Shown here: piece after piece, positions 36,840 to 46,330 of the stretch | Layout: every line of letters starts with the position of its first letter | Numbering within the stretch: the stretch's first letter is position 1 | Source: a bacterium | Lineage (GTDB): Bacteria > Armatimonadota > JACIXR01 | Direction of reading: 5' to 3' | Length of the DNA: 64,000 nucleotides | Assembly (NCBI GenBank): GCA_014360495.1 | Contig: JACIXR010000004.1 | Coordinates: 1 to 64,000 of the forward strand | Notes under the pieces: generated by a model | Databases searched by the model: none | What the model saw: only the letters and a program-made list of their open reading frames with translations | What the model was told of the DNA's origin: nothing | Position numbers and translations under genes: made by a program

Positions 36840-39400
36840 TCAAGAATTTCCTCCTCCGAGGAAATCAGGAGTCCAAAGCGAGGCGGAAGATGAATAGAGA
36901 TTTCCTTACTAGTTATTTTTCGTCTCTCTTTAAATTCTGGCTCCCCAAAAGCATTCAAGAAAATGAAGGAGGAATTTCTGAGCTTCTTAACGAGATTTCC
37001 GTCTAGTAGCAACGAGCTGTTAATCTCCTCATCGCTGTTGTTATAAACCGCTATCAAAACATCCTTATCGTCTTCCCACCCGCTTGCAAAGACCCTCTTA
37101 TCCCTGCTGACTATCTTTCTTGAATCCGTGATTGGGAACATCCCCATCGCCTTAGCGCTGAAGGAGAGCATTTCCTTGGAGGGAGTCCACCATACATCTC
37201 CGCCGATACAGGCTCCCCAGCTCAAAACCTTCATATATCTTTGAGCTATGATTCCCTTAAGCGTGTTGAACCCCCATTTCATCCCCAACCCCTTACCCTT
37301 CACCTCAAAACGGGTGAATCCCTCTCCTCTTATTAAAGAGAAATCCTTGGAGGGATTTTGTAACCAATCTGGACGGCTTTGCCAGAAAGATATACAGCCT
37401 TCGTCAATATAAGAGGGTAAGCGATTTAAAGGGATTTCCTTTTCTTTCTCCGGTTGATTGGGTAAGGGCGAGAAAGCGATGAAGGCTATATCAAAATATG
37501 CTGATTCCTCTTTTGATTGAACCTGTATGGCTATTCCCTTTACCATTTCCACATTTTTTATTTTCCTCAAATCAACTGTTGCTGTATGCCACTCCCCGTC
37601 GGCTATTATCTCCCTCAAGCTTATTGCAGTTGCTTCCCTTCCTGGCACTCCCTCAGTGATGTGAATCGCGTAATCCCCTCCCGCTTCTATTCCCTTAGCT
37701 CTGTATTTTACAATCAGATATGGACGCTCTTTTTTATCAATATATTGAAGCATCCCCGTGTAATTTGTGGGATATTCATAACTTATGACTTGAGTGGGGA
37801 TGGCTTTTGCCGATTCGTAATCCAATTCCTCTTTGCCGGCTGGAGCCCCACCTTCTATGAGGATTCCATCTGCGAAAAGCTGAGATGGAAGCCCATAGGC
37901 TTCGTTCGTGATTATCCTCATCTGGGGATGTTTTTCCCTTAGCCAGTTCCAGACATCCGCCTGCAGTCTCACGACAGCGTGAGGATTGCTCGTTCTGGGA
38001 TTGGCGCGAGAATAAACATGGGCATTCCCATAAGCCCATCCCATATCAAAGGCTATTCCAGCGGGTTGATAAAACTCAATGCATTTCTTTAAATTCTCGT
38101 AATACCAGAGGCGAAAGGAATCGTTGCCGAAATCGGCAGGGAAGCAATGCACCTCCTCTACACCTACCAATTTCGCGTTATCGGGATTGAAACGATAGGA
38201 ATAGCCTGGCGGAGTTTGCCCCCTCTCGTTTACCGCGATCCAATCCTTATAGGGTAGCTTATCCTTATAAGTTCCCTCAGCTGTTAGGAATTGTCTGAAA
38301 TAGAGGAAAGGATGGATTTCTGCTTTAAGTAAGGCTTCTAAATCGCTTTTTAATAAATCAGCTTTAATCCGATGGTTCGTCTCCCCAACCCACTCTCCCT
38401 CAGTGGGGTAAGTTTCGTCCCAGCGATGCCAGGCGTAATACCATAGGTTGCCTATTTTCAATTCTTGCCATCCCTGGAGCTTGTATCTTCCCCAATCGTT
38501 TAGATTCCCCTCTCCGTCCGATACTTGTTCCCCTCCGGGAAAGCCAACGAGATTGCCTGTGGGTAGCGTTCGTCTCAATTTCTCCTTCAGGGATATTATA
38601 TTCCTTGCGTTTTTCAGAATTTCTCCCGTTAAGGGGTCGCTATCCCTCCAATTTTCAATATACCAGCGGAGGACATCGCGATAGCGAGGAAACTTATTTT
38701 TGGGGAAGCTTTTTATGAAAAGCTCCAATTTGAGTGTTTCGTTTTTCTTTAAGCTCCTGGGGCGGAAGCAGATGGCTGGGATGTGATTGGGAATGAGGTT
38801 AGGCGTCAAAAGGGCGAATTTCCCGATATCAAGGGAGCCCCAGAGGAGGAAATGGGTATTATTTTCTAAGATGCCAAAAGGGTAGAAGAACACCGCCGGC
38901 CATTCTTTGAGTTCAGTCCAATCGTTTTCCTCAGCGAGGAAGCGGATGTTTGCGGGAGAGGATGGAGGGAGGACGAGATAGGGGAGGCGAGGGTAGAATT
39001 GTCGCTCCCATTTTGAGGGGTCAAATATTGAGGAAAGGAGGAGTTCGTGGGGAGCGTCGCTCTCCTGTTTAGGCTTGATTTCGCAGGAGATTTCCAGCCC
39101 GGATTTAAAAATGGAGGGGATGATTTTAACATTAAAGAGAGAGTCCTCTGCTTGGAGTATTTTTCCTACGACTTGGAATTGTAGTTGATGCCATTCCCCG
39201 TCTTTTTCCCGCCAGCTGAATATTAGAGAGGAAGGGTTGACCTTGATATAATTCAGGAAATCTTGTAATTTGAGATTTTCACCTTTTTGAGTTAATAAAT
39301 CAATGAGGGTAAAGGGGAATGAAAGGGAAGGGATGAGAAAGAGGAGGGTTAGGATGATATTTATATTTTGCAAAAGAACCTTTTTCTTCAATTCAATCAC
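36836..39400 (-). CDS. Secreted barrel-type glycoside hydrolase-like protein (alpha-galactosidase-like)
   Basis: 854 residues starting at a GTG. The start was chosen because a promoter ends 8 bases before it and because it begins a good signal peptide (IELKKKVLLQ, then a hydrophobic run to about residue 31). Residues ~50-260 are a beta-rich domain. A barrel follows: IKADLLKSDLEALLKAEIHPFLYFRQF, GIAFDMGWAYGNAHVYS with a candidate catalytic Asp, RIITNEAYGLP with a candidate Glu, and FADGILIEGG. This order resembles GH36/GH97-type enzymes but I cannot name a family. A CBM-like insert lies near 590-660. It heads a two-gene unit with the DUF72 gene. Confidence 0.68.
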   Translation of the reverse strand: MIELKKKVLLQNINIILTLLFLIPSLSFPFTLIDLLTQKGENLKLQDFLNYIKVNPSSLIFSWREKDGEWHQLQFQVVGKILQAEDSLFNVKIIPSIFKSGLEISCEIKPKQESDAPHELLLSSIFDPSKWERQFYPRLPYLVLPPSSPANIRFLAEENDWTELKEWPAVFFYPFGILENNTHFLLWGSLDIGKFALLTPNLIPNHIPAICFRPRSLKKNETLKLELFIKSFPKNKFPRYRDVLRWYIENWRDSDPLTGEILKNARNIISLKEKLRRTLPTGNLVGFPGGEQVSDGEGNLNDWGRYKLQGWQELKIGNLWYYAWHRWDETYPTEGEWVGETNHRIKADLLKSDLEALLKAEIHPFLYFRQFLTAEGTYKDKLPYKDWIAVNERGQTPPGYSYRFNPDNAKLVGVEEVHCFPADFGNDSFRLWYYENLKKCIEFYQPAGIAFDMGWAYGNAHVYSRANPRTSNPHAVVRLQADVWNWLREKHPQMRIITNEAYGLPSQLFADGILIEGGAPAGKEELDYESAKAIPTQVISYEYPTNYTGMLQYIDKKERPYLIVKYRAKGIEAGGDYAIHITEGVPGREATAISLREIIADGEWHTATVDLRKIKNVEMVKGIAIQVQSKEESAYFDIAFIAFSPLPNQPEKEKEIPLNRLPSYIDEGCISFWQSRPDWLQNPSKDFSLIRGEGFTRFEVKGKGLGMKWGFNTLKGIIAQRYMKVLSWGACIGGDVWWTPSKEMLSFSAKAMGMFPITDSRKIVSRDKRVFASGWEDDKDVLIAVYNNSDEEINSSLLLDGNLVKKLRNSSFIFLNAFGEPEFKERRKITSKEISIHLPPRFGLLISSEEEILE

Positions 39401-39408
39401 CAATTTAA

Positions 39409-39437
39409 ATGATAAAAGATGAAAAGGGAATTGTAAA
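39409..39437 (-). promoter_or_regulatory. Leaderless promoter of the barrel-hydrolase/DUF72 unit
   Basis: On the minus strand: TTTACA (39432-39437), 17-base spacer, TATCAT (39409-39414), 8 bases to the GTG at 39400. It decides the start codon; an upstream in-frame start at 39445 would lie in the promoter. Confidence 0.6.
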
Positions 39438-39476
39438 TTTTTCAAAGACGAGTTCGTTAAAATCTAAACAGAATGT

Positions 39477-40313
39477 TCAGCTTATGACGAGGAGGAGTTT
39501 CAGGAGATAATAGGAAGCAGGAGCGGAGAAGAGGAGGCTATCAAATCTATCAAGAATTCCTCCGTGACCGGGCAGAATCGAGCTGAAATCCTTAATTCCC
39601 AGTTCCCTTTTGATCGCAGATTCAGCTAAATCGCCAAGGGGAGCAAATATCCCTATTACGAGAGAAAGGAGGAGGCTAACAAATATTCCCAATCCGCTCA
39701 AAATACCCAATATTGTCCCTCCTACGATAGCGGATATGAAGCCTAAAACGAATCCCTCAAGGGTTTTCGCCGGGCTGATATGTGGGAATATATGCTTTTT
39801 CCCCAAAAACTTTCCTCCAAAGTAAGAACCTATATCATTGAGCCAATTCGTAATGACAACGATAGCGCAGAGCCAAACTCCCGAGGGAGTTGAGGAACTG
39901 GGAGGATGAAGTGATGCTTGAGAGGAATACAAGAGGAGGAGATACGAGATAAGTCCGCTGATGTAAAGGATTGGGAGAAAGGTCAAGCTCAAATCTCGGA
40001 GAAGGTTTCTTCCCCTGCGGATTGCAAGCCCGATGAAAAAGGATAGGAGCAAAGTTAAGGCGAGGAGGTGAGGGATGAGAGACATTTTTTTAAAATAAAC
40101 GAGGATGAGAAAGAGGGTTGATGATATAAAAGCGATGAACTTAAATGGATAAAATCCTTTGTTCTGTAGAGATGAGAAAAGCTCGTTTAGTGCGAGAAGG
40201 GAGATAGTGAGAAGAAGGAGGAGGAAAAGAAGGCCATCTCCCCAGGGAAAAAGGAGGGCGAAAAGGAAAACAGCTGTGCCCCAAAGGGCAGTGATTACTC
40301 TGTTTCTAAACAA
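39477..40313 (-). CDS. cdsA: Phosphatidate cytidylyltransferase
   Basis: 278 residues, an integral membrane enzyme with seven or eight predicted helices that makes CDP-diacylglycerol for phospholipid synthesis. The family signature is at the C terminus: LPGHGGILDRFDSLLFSAPASYYLL, preceded by NDIGSYFGGKFLGKKHIFPHISPAKTLEG. These two blocks carry the acidic metal-binding residues. The start is a TTG preceded by AAGGAG. The usual partners (uppS, dxr) are not beside it, so the locus differs from the common frr-uppS-cdsA-dxr order. Confidence 0.94.
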   Translation of the reverse strand: MFRNRVITALWGTAVFLFALLFPWGDGLLFLLLLLTISLLALNELFSSLQNKGFYPFKFIAFISSTLFLILVYFKKMSLIPHLLALTLLLSFFIGLAIRRGRNLLRDLSLTFLPILYISGLISYLLLLYSSQASLHPPSSSTPSGVWLCAIVVITNWLNDIGSYFGGKFLGKKHIFPHISPAKTLEGFVLGFISAIVGGTILGILSGLGIFVSLLLSLVIGIFAPLGDLAESAIKRELGIKDFSSILPGHGGILDRFDSLLFSAPASYYLLKLLLVIS

Positions 40314-40522
40314 TTTTCCGCTCCTTGAGCATTCTTATAGCATTTTAAGTAATGATTAAAATTTTTTAAAGATTTTAATTAGGAAATATCACTTACGCCA
40401 TTATTTTTTTCGGAAGTCAGGATTCAATTGGAGATTTTAGCCTTGCTTCGTCCCAGCAAAAGTATATTAACGATTGAAAAAGTCAGCAAAAAACAAATCT
40501 ATTAGTAAATAACAACATTGAG

Positions 40523-40551
40523 TTGGCAATAAATGTTAAAATCTGTATAAT
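40523..40551 (+). promoter_or_regulatory. Promoter of rpsT
   Basis: TTGGCA (40523-40528), 17-base spacer, perfect TATAAT (40546-40551). The leader of about 20 bases includes TTGGAGGTG before the TTG start. Confidence 0.8.
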
Positions 40552-40577
40552 TAAATAACTTGGAGGTGAATTCTGCT

Positions 40578-40850
40578 TTGCCAAAGACGAAGTCAGCGCA
40601 GAAAGCCCAAAGAAGAGCTGAGAAAAGAAGAATGAGAAATAAAGCGATAAAATCCGCCGTGCGAACCTTTCTTAAAAAAGCTCTTTCCGCCCTTGCGGAA
40701 AAGGACAAGGAGAAGGCGCAACTGGCGGTGCGGGAAGCCTGCAGACGACTGGATAAAGCCGTCAGCAAGGGGGTTTTTCATAAAAATACCGCTTCCCGTT
40801 TGAAAAGCAAGTTGATGAAAAAATTGCAGGAGCTTCTTTCAGCTAATTGA
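40578..40850 (+). CDS. rpsT: 30S ribosomal protein S20
   Basis: 90 residues, highly basic. It starts (M)PKTKSAQKAQRRAEKRRMRN, the typical S20 N terminus that binds 16S rRNA, and continues with the three-helix bundle. The start is TTG at 40578, 9 bases after a perfect GGAGGTG; the longer frame from 40560 would include this site. A TTG start for rpsT is also known in Escherichia coli, where it takes part in autoregulation. It converges on holA and overlaps its 3' end by 12 bases. Confidence 0.96.
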   Translation: MPKTKSAQKAQRRAEKRRMRNKAIKSAVRTFLKKALSALAEKDKEKAQLAVREACRRLDKAVSKGVFHKNTASRLKSKLMKKLQELLSAN

Positions 40851-41909
40851 TTTCTCCTCTTTATATGGGGAAAGTCCTGCCACTTTGAATATAAAGTATT
40901 CAAGTTTCTCCTTTGGGTCGGCTCCTTGCTTTATCTCCATATCTATCCTATGTAAAAAGCGAAGGATGGAGTAGAGCGACCTTTTGCTGAACCTCATCGC
41001 TTGCTCCTCCAATCTTTTAATCAACCAATTTCTCTTCTCAATATAATTCACTATACCATTATTTCCCTGAAGAAGAAAATCCTTTACCTCGCTTGGTGCC
41101 CTTTCTATGGAAATCTTATTTAAAGGGATTCCTCTCTCCTGAAGAAGTTTTGTCTGAATAAGCAACCTTGTATGGGAAACAAGGGAATGAAGGATGACGA
41201 GTGGTGTCCAAATATCGCCTGTTTCGAGAAGGGAATATAAAAATCTCATAGCTTCCGGTGCGTTCTTATAGAAGACGGCGTCTACTAAATGATATGTCTT
41301 TATATCCTCCGTTCCCACAACGAGATTCTCCACATCTTCCCTTCTGATAATGTCTCCCTGAGCATAGGTGGAAAGCTTCTCTATCTCAATTAACAGTTGG
41401 CGAGTATCCAAGGGAAGCGACAACAAGAGATTAAGGGCATCTGGCGCTATCTTTATATTCCTTTTTCTCAGCTCTTTCTGAACCCATTCCCTTTTCTGCT
41501 GTTCCATCTCCCACTTTTTGCCTTTAAATCCCGTGGACTTCTCCACTACAAAATCTTTGAGCTTACGAAGCTTTTCGCGAAGTTTTGTGCTCAATTCTTC
41601 TTTTTTCTCAACGCTGAGGATGAGAATTGTGGAGCGAGGAATCGTTTCAAGGGATTCCGCTAACTTCTTTTGCTCCCCTTCGGAAAGAGCACCGAAATCT
41701 CTCACTACTATCAGCCTGAATTTCGCTCCAATCGGGGGTGTGTGAGCTCTCTGGAGAATTGAAGTGGAGGAAGTTTCTTTACCCTTTAATATATCAAGGT
41801 TGAATTCCTTGAATTCTCCTTCCGCATATTTCTTTATCAAAGCTTCGATCTCGCCCTCTTTTAAAACCTCTTCTCCGATTAAGATGTAGATGTTTTTATT
41901 ATCTGCCAT
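40839..41909 (-). CDS. holA: DNA polymerase III subunit delta
   Basis: 356 residues, the normal length. This clamp-loader subunit opens the sliding clamp. Features: NIYILIGEEVLKEGEIEALI at the start, FRLIVVRDFGALSEGE, LSLPLDTRQLLIEIEKLSTYA, and the C-terminal collar domain RFSKRSLYSILRFLHRIDMEIKQG. It follows the transglutaminase gene with a 31-base overlap and an AAGGTG site inside it. It is the last gene of the rubredoxin-moxR operon. holA beside rpsT is a common arrangement in bacteria, seen here in convergent form. Confidence 0.94.
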   Translation of the reverse strand: MADNKNIYILIGEEVLKEGEIEALIKKYAEGEFKEFNLDILKGKETSSTSILQRAHTPPIGAKFRLIVVRDFGALSEGEQKKLAESLETIPRSTILILSVEKKEELSTKLREKLRKLKDFVVEKSTGFKGKKWEMEQQKREWVQKELRKRNIKIAPDALNLLLSLPLDTRQLLIEIEKLSTYAQGDIIRREDVENLVVGTEDIKTYHLVDAVFYKNAPEAMRFLYSLLETGDIWTPLVILHSLVSHTRLLIQTKLLQERGIPLNKISIERAPSEVKDFLLQGNNGIVNYIEKRNWLIKRLEEQAMRFSKRSLYSILRFLHRIDMEIKQGADPKEKLEYFIFKVAGLSPYKEEKSIS

Positions 41910-43879
41910 CTTTTCACCTTCCTCAGCTCATTTATCTGATTTAAAGCGAGGTTAATTTTCTTCTCTTCAACGTCTCTACCATAGAAGGCTTCCTCACATA
42001 TATTTATTATTTCCCCAAGCATTTCTCGGAAAGAGGGGGATAGGTGAGGGGAGATTTCTCTAAACCATTCCCTTAAAGTGTGGGAGCTTCTGCGGGCTGG
42101 CAACCCCATCCTTTCAAGTTTTTTGCCCAAAGCGATTAGGGAGAGGGCGAGCTTCTCTTTAATATCTCCTTTTTTCTTTTTCCTTTTCTCCTCCAAAATG
42201 GTAGCCCGATAAAGCAGAAATAGGAGGTAGATTGAAGCTAAAAAAAGGAATAGAGGGAATATTTTCCTCTTATGGAGGGCGTAATAACGCTGGAGGGAAA
42301 GATATAAATAGTAGAGAGAGGAGCCACCCGCAGGAGTGGGGTCGAATGTCAACCATCCTTGTCCTTTGATATACGCTTCAACCCACATATGGGCGTCCTT
42401 TTGCCTCACTATCCAAACATCTCTTTTGGGGTCGTATTCTGACACCGAGTATCCAACAGCTACCCTTGCGGGAATGCCTACTTCTCTCAAAAGTATGCAC
42501 ATAGCGGAGGCGAAGAAATCGCAATCTCCCTTCTTGCTCTTGAACAAGAACCACTCAACGGCGTTCTCAATTGGAGAAGGTGAACCAGTTAGCCGATAGG
42601 AATAGTTCTTCTTGAGATACTCTTGAATCGCGATGGCTTTTTGATAATCATTTTTTAAACCCTTCGTTATGCTCTTAGCAAGTTCCCCAGTCTTTTGTGA
42701 GGGAGGCTTCTGAAGGTAAATGGAGGATGTGAAGGGCTCCTGCCAGGCCAAATCGGGCTGAGAAATGACCTCATAGTGGATTTTTTCCCTTGTGAAGAAA
42801 ACGGCGGAAAGGGAGTTATCAATGCCTTTCAAAATATAAAGGGGAGCTATATCGGGTTTGAACAGAATTTCGCAGGGATTAGGTGGCGTAAGGAGGTAGA
42901 GTCTTCTCCCAGTGAATGGAGGAGGTGTGAAAGGTCCAAAAAACCCGAAAATCGGAGGAGCAAGTGAAACAGGAACCTCTTTTAGGGAGAGCTCTTGTCT
43001 AACTTGGGAGAAGCGTGGTTTGATTTGTGAGATGGAGAAGACCCCGTTTTTTCCATTTAGTTGAGTGTAAGAGAAAAGATACTTAACCCAATATCTGCCC
43101 GTGAAATACTCATATGTTCCCTGTCTCAGCAGGGGAGTGGGCTCTCCCTTTAGCTCCAGAACGATTTCGTTTCCCCTTGGCAGGCCGCCTCCCAAAAGCA
43201 CCGCATTGGGTAGAAATGGAGGATTTTCGTATAAATTGCTCCTTTGAAAGCTTTTGAGACGAATATAAACTTGAGGAGTGGGTAGAGCGGAGCTGAGCTT
43301 TTGAAGGGGTATGAAAAGGTAGAAGGCAAGGAGAACGGATAGGAGGAAGAGGAAAAGCCCCATCGTAAATAGGGTGGAACGAAGGGAAAAAAATCTTTCT
43401 ATTTCATAGGAGTTGAAGATGAGAAGGAGGATTGAGAAAAGGAAGCAGAGGGAAGTATAGAGAAAAAGTTCTGGGTCAACTGTATAGGCGGAAATCAGAC
43501 CAAGGAATGCAACGGAGGGAACAATGGAGAAAAGGAGATAGCCTGGGGAGAAAAGGGTGTAGCTTCGGAGAACGACGAGCCAGAGGAGGAAGTTCCCGAT
43601 TATTAGCCCGAGCTCTCCTCCCGCCTCGGGAGGGAAGAGGAGAAGCCCTTTCCCCTTAAAGACATCTATAAATAGAAGAAGAAGGAGAGAGAATAGGAAA
43701 AAGGAAGAATATAGCCTTTTTTTCTTGTTTTCCCTGAGCAGGAAGCTAACGAGATGTCCATTTAGGATAAACAAAAGGGTGGGAATGCGGATGACATTGC
43801 TTTCCACAACGGAATAATAGGAAAACACACCGCTCAGCGTTACGCCGAGGGAGGTCAAATAGAGGAGTGTATCGCCCAA
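41879..43879 (-). CDS. TgpA-like transglutaminase-family membrane protein
   Basis: 666 residues. Six or more membrane helices in the first ~210 residues, then an extracytoplasmic transglutaminase-like domain with the Cys-His-Asp triad: GDCDFFASAMCILLREVGIPARVAVGYS (Cys), DAHMWVEAYIKGQGW (His), TFDPTPAGG (Asp). One more helix near 545 and a cytoplasmic tail follow. TgpA and its neighbours moxR and DUF58 form a conserved trio of unknown function, linked to envelope quality control. The start is uncertain: TTG at 43879, or TTG at 43858 that overlaps the upstream stop. Confidence 0.88.
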   Translation of the reverse strand: MGDTLLYLTSLGVTLSGVFSYYSVVESNVIRIPTLLFILNGHLVSFLLRENKKKRLYSSFFLFSLLLLLFIDVFKGKGLLLFPPEAGGELGLIIGNFLLWLVVLRSYTLFSPGYLLFSIVPSVAFLGLISAYTVDPELFLYTSLCFLFSILLLIFNSYEIERFFSLRSTLFTMGLFLFLLSVLLAFYLFIPLQKLSSALPTPQVYIRLKSFQRSNLYENPPFLPNAVLLGGGLPRGNEIVLELKGEPTPLLRQGTYEYFTGRYWVKYLFSYTQLNGKNGVFSISQIKPRFSQVRQELSLKEVPVSLAPPIFGFFGPFTPPPFTGRRLYLLTPPNPCEILFKPDIAPLYILKGIDNSLSAVFFTREKIHYEVISQPDLAWQEPFTSSIYLQKPPSQKTGELAKSITKGLKNDYQKAIAIQEYLKKNYSYRLTGSPSPIENAVEWFLFKSKKGDCDFFASAMCILLREVGIPARVAVGYSVSEYDPKRDVWIVRQKDAHMWVEAYIKGQGWLTFDPTPAGGSSLYYLYLSLQRYYALHKRKIFPLFLFLASIYLLFLLYRATILEEKRKKKKGDIKEKLALSLIALGKKLERMGLPARRSSHTLREWFREISPHLSPSFREMLGEIINICEEAFYGRDVEEKKINLALNQINELRKVKRWQIIKTSTS

Positions 43880-45048
43880 ATCTTTTCCAACCTCTCTTTC
43901 AAATTATCCTCCCTGCCGATGACCGCTACAGTGGCAAGCGCTTTAACTGATTCTAAAAAGGGAGCAGAAAACCATCCTGTCCTGCCGAAAGAAGAGGCGT
44001 CCATCAGGAGCAGAAGAGGAGGATTTCCCATCTCCCTTTGCCTTCTCAGAAAGGGTAAAAGTGAATCATCGGGAAGAGATGTCAAGAGAACAAGGGACGA
44101 TTCCTCGTCTAAATTCAATTCCTCAAGGAGAGCAGGGAGTTTAAGAGGGGATTTAGCTTCCAATCTCGCTAACAGTTCCAAGATGGGGGTAAAGGAAGTG
44201 TAGCGAGAGAGGTAAGGTTTTCCTTTATCGTCAGCATAAATTAGCGTAACATCACCGCCATTTTCAAGTGTCGCCCAAGCGAGGGAAGCGGCTACTTTTA
44301 TTGATAGCTCAAAAGTGTTGTCTTTAATATCTCCGAACACGCCTTGAGGTGAGCAGTCTATCACGATTGTCTGGGAACGAGAGCCAGCTTGGGCGTGCTG
44401 AACGACGAATAAACGTCCCCACTTAGCGGATAATCGCCAATTTATTTTTCGCGGGCTTTCACCAGCTTGCCATTCCCGAACGCTGGCAAACTCCACTCCT
44501 CCCCTAGATGGCTGACCGCCACCCATCCCTTCTTCTCCCCTCCCAGAAAAGACGAGCAGGGAAGTGAATTTCACATAGGAGGGATAAATAATCATCTCTC
44601 CCTCCACTTTTTGTTTCCTCCTAATTTGAAAAATTCCGAGGAAATCCGAGGCTGATAAAATCACTTCTTTTATTTTATAAACCCCCCTTTTCACGGCGAA
44701 GAACCGCTCTTCTCCCATTACCTCGGATAAAATCAAGGAAGCAGGTTCTATGCTCACTAATGGCGGCGGCAAGACAGCTCTTGATGTAAGCATTGGGGGG
44801 GCGAAGGTTCCTTTTTCTATTCTGTGGATTATCCTCCCTTCTTCTCCCTGTGTCAATCCCACTGGGAACTCCACATTGATTTTTATTTTGAAAAGGAAGA
44901 AGTAGCTAAAGAGAAGGGAGGAAAGGGGAAGGGACCAGAGAAAGGAAGCTATAAAGACTATATGGGGAAGTTTGATTATAAAGGCGAGGATTAGAATGTA
45001 AAAACCTATGAATAGAAGAGATAATTGCTTTACTTTAGGGCTCACCAA
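43855..45048 (-). CDS. DUF58-domain protein
   Basis: 397 residues. Two membrane helices in the first ~60 residues, then a beta-rich part, then the DUF58 core GGVEFASVREWQAGESPRKINWRLSAKWGRL near 195-225, and a vWA-like region QTIVIDCSPQGVFG. DUF58 proteins pair with MoxR ATPases. It begins 10 bases after moxR, with TTG or GTG as the start codon. Confidence 0.92.
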   Translation of the reverse strand: MVSPKVKQLSLLFIGFYILILAFIIKLPHIVFIASFLWSLPLSSLLFSYFFLFKIKINVEFPVGLTQGEEGRIIHRIEKGTFAPPMLTSRAVLPPPLVSIEPASLILSEVMGEERFFAVKRGVYKIKEVILSASDFLGIFQIRRKQKVEGEMIIYPSYVKFTSLLVFSGRGEEGMGGGQPSRGGVEFASVREWQAGESPRKINWRLSAKWGRLFVVQHAQAGSRSQTIVIDCSPQGVFGDIKDNTFELSIKVAASLAWATLENGGDVTLIYADDKGKPYLSRYTSFTPILELLARLEAKSPLKLPALLEELNLDEESSLVLLTSLPDDSLLPFLRRQREMGNPPLLLLMDASSFGRTGWFSAPFLESVKALATVAVIGREDNLKERLEKIWAIHSSI

Positions 45049-45058
45049 GAGGTAAGCA

Positions 45059-46003
45059 TCACCTTCGTATCAATGGGACTGGGACTTTCTCCACTATTTC
45101 TTTCACCAGCGAAGGAACATCAACTCGTCTTTCTGGCTTAAGAATGAGCCTGTGTCCAAGAATATGAGGGATAAGAAATTTCACATCGTCTGGTAGGACG
45201 AAATCCCTCCCTTCGGATAGGGCGAAAGCTTGCGCGCATCTCTGCAAATGGATTCCCACTCTCGGGCTCGCTCCAAGGGAAACCGCCGGATGTCTCCTCG
45301 TTTCCCAAACGAGGTCAACTATATAGCTTTGAATCTCGGGCGAAACATATATCTCCTTAACTTTTCCCTGTAGGGCAACTACTGTATCGGGGTCAACAAC
45401 CCTCTCCACCCTTTCAGCTAAATCGTCCACCTCCTTATGATTTCTCAATATTTCCTCCTCGCTCTCCTTCTCGGGATAGCCAAGCGAGAGACGCATCATA
45501 AACCTGTCTATTTGTGCCTCGGGAAGCGGATAAATGCCGTAGTGTTCAACTCGGTTCTCCGTGGCAATAACGATAAATGGCTCGGGCAGCTTATAGCTTA
45601 CGCCATCAGCCGTCACCTGATGTTCCTCCATACTTTCCAGAAGGCTTGCTTGTGTTCTCGGCGAAGCCCTGTTTATTTCATCAGCTAAAACTATATTTGC
45701 GAAGATGGGTCCAGGCTTGAAGATGAACTTGCTCTCCTTTGGGTCGTAAATGGAGCCACCAGTTATATCGGATGGCAAAAGGTCGGGGGTGAACTGAATT
45801 CTCTTGAATATCCCTCCTATTGCCTTAGCTAAAGCCTTTGCCAATGTCGTTTTACCTACTCCTGGTATATCATCAATTAAAAGATGCCCTTTCGCTAAGA
45901 GGCAGATAACGGAAAGCTTTATTACCTCATCCTTCCCTATGATTGCTTTTTTTACTTCTTCAATTAGTCTTGATACATTATCTCGTGCTTCTTCAATGTT
46001 CAC
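45059..46003 (-). CDS. MoxR-family AAA+ ATPase
   Basis: 314 residues. Features: AIIGKDEVIKLSVICLLAKGHLLIDDIPGVGKTTLAKALA (Walker A GVGKTT), ILADEINRASPRTQASLLE (Walker B), ATENRVEHYGIYPLPEAQIDRF (sensor 1), SPRVGIHLQRCAQA (sensor 2). MoxR proteins are thought to be chaperone-like and help assemble or activate partners such as DUF58/vWA proteins. I set the start at the GTG at 46003, which overlaps the stop of the rubredoxin-like gene (GTGA) and gives the standard N terminus NIEEARDNVSRL; the upstream ATG at 46078 would overlap that gene by 79 bases. Confidence 0.93.
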   Translation of the reverse strand: MNIEEARDNVSRLIEEVKKAIIGKDEVIKLSVICLLAKGHLLIDDIPGVGKTTLAKALAKAIGGIFKRIQFTPDLLPSDITGGSIYDPKESKFIFKPGPIFANIVLADEINRASPRTQASLLESMEEHQVTADGVSYKLPEPFIVIATENRVEHYGIYPLPEAQIDRFMMRLSLGYPEKESEEEILRNHKEVDDLAERVERVVDPDTVVALQGKVKEIYVSPEIQSYIVDLVWETRRHPAVSLGASPRVGIHLQRCAQAFALSEGRDFVLPDDVKFLIPHILGHRLILKPERRVDVPSLVKEIVEKVPVPLIRR

Positions 46004-46185
46004 GCTCTGGTCACCGTTTTCGGATAAGAGATTCCCACTCCCGTGTAAATCCATTTGTGAGAGCCGCAGACGGGACAATGCCAGTTCTCGGGAAGTTTTG
46101 CAAAGGATTGTGCTTCGGGGTAATACTCATATCGGCAGATTCTGCATTGCCATTTGCCTAAGAAGTAAAGCTTGTTCCTAGTCAT
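46000..46185 (-). CDS. Small rubredoxin-like protein
   Basis: 61 residues. WQCRICRYEYYPE and ENWHCPVCGSHKW form two CX2C pairs that bind one Fe in rubredoxins; the second, CPVCG, is the canonical knuckle, and the first has Arg-Ile between the cysteines. Electron carrier, partner unknown. The start at the ATG at 46185 follows AGAGAGGT; a longer frame begins at 46221. It heads an operon with moxR, an unusual partner for an electron carrier. Confidence 0.85.
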   Translation of the reverse strand: MTRNKLYFLGKWQCRICRYEYYPEAQSFAKLPENWHCPVCGSHKWIYTGVGISYPKTVTRA

Positions 46186-46292
46186 AAAAGGACCTCTCTT
46201 TTCTTCCTGCACAAAAATCACCTCTTCAGGGAAAAGTGTTTACTTTATACTGATTTTAAATGATGATAAAATGGTCGTCAATTCTAATTTGC

Positions 46293-46322
46293 TTACCAGG
46301 TTGAAAGCTAACATGTTAAAAT
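46293..46322 (+). promoter_or_regulatory. Leaderless-type promoter of the DUF5060/DUF4038 gene
   Basis: TTACCA (46293-46298), 18-base spacer, TAAAAT (46317-46322), 8 bases to the ATG at 46331; no ribosome binding site. Confidence 0.5.
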
Positions 46323-46330
46323 AAATTGAG

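Noticed and set aside
37517-37942. 141-codon plus-strand frame inside the barrel-hydrolase gene
   Set aside because: Opposite-strand shadow; composition and lack of ribosome binding site do not support it.
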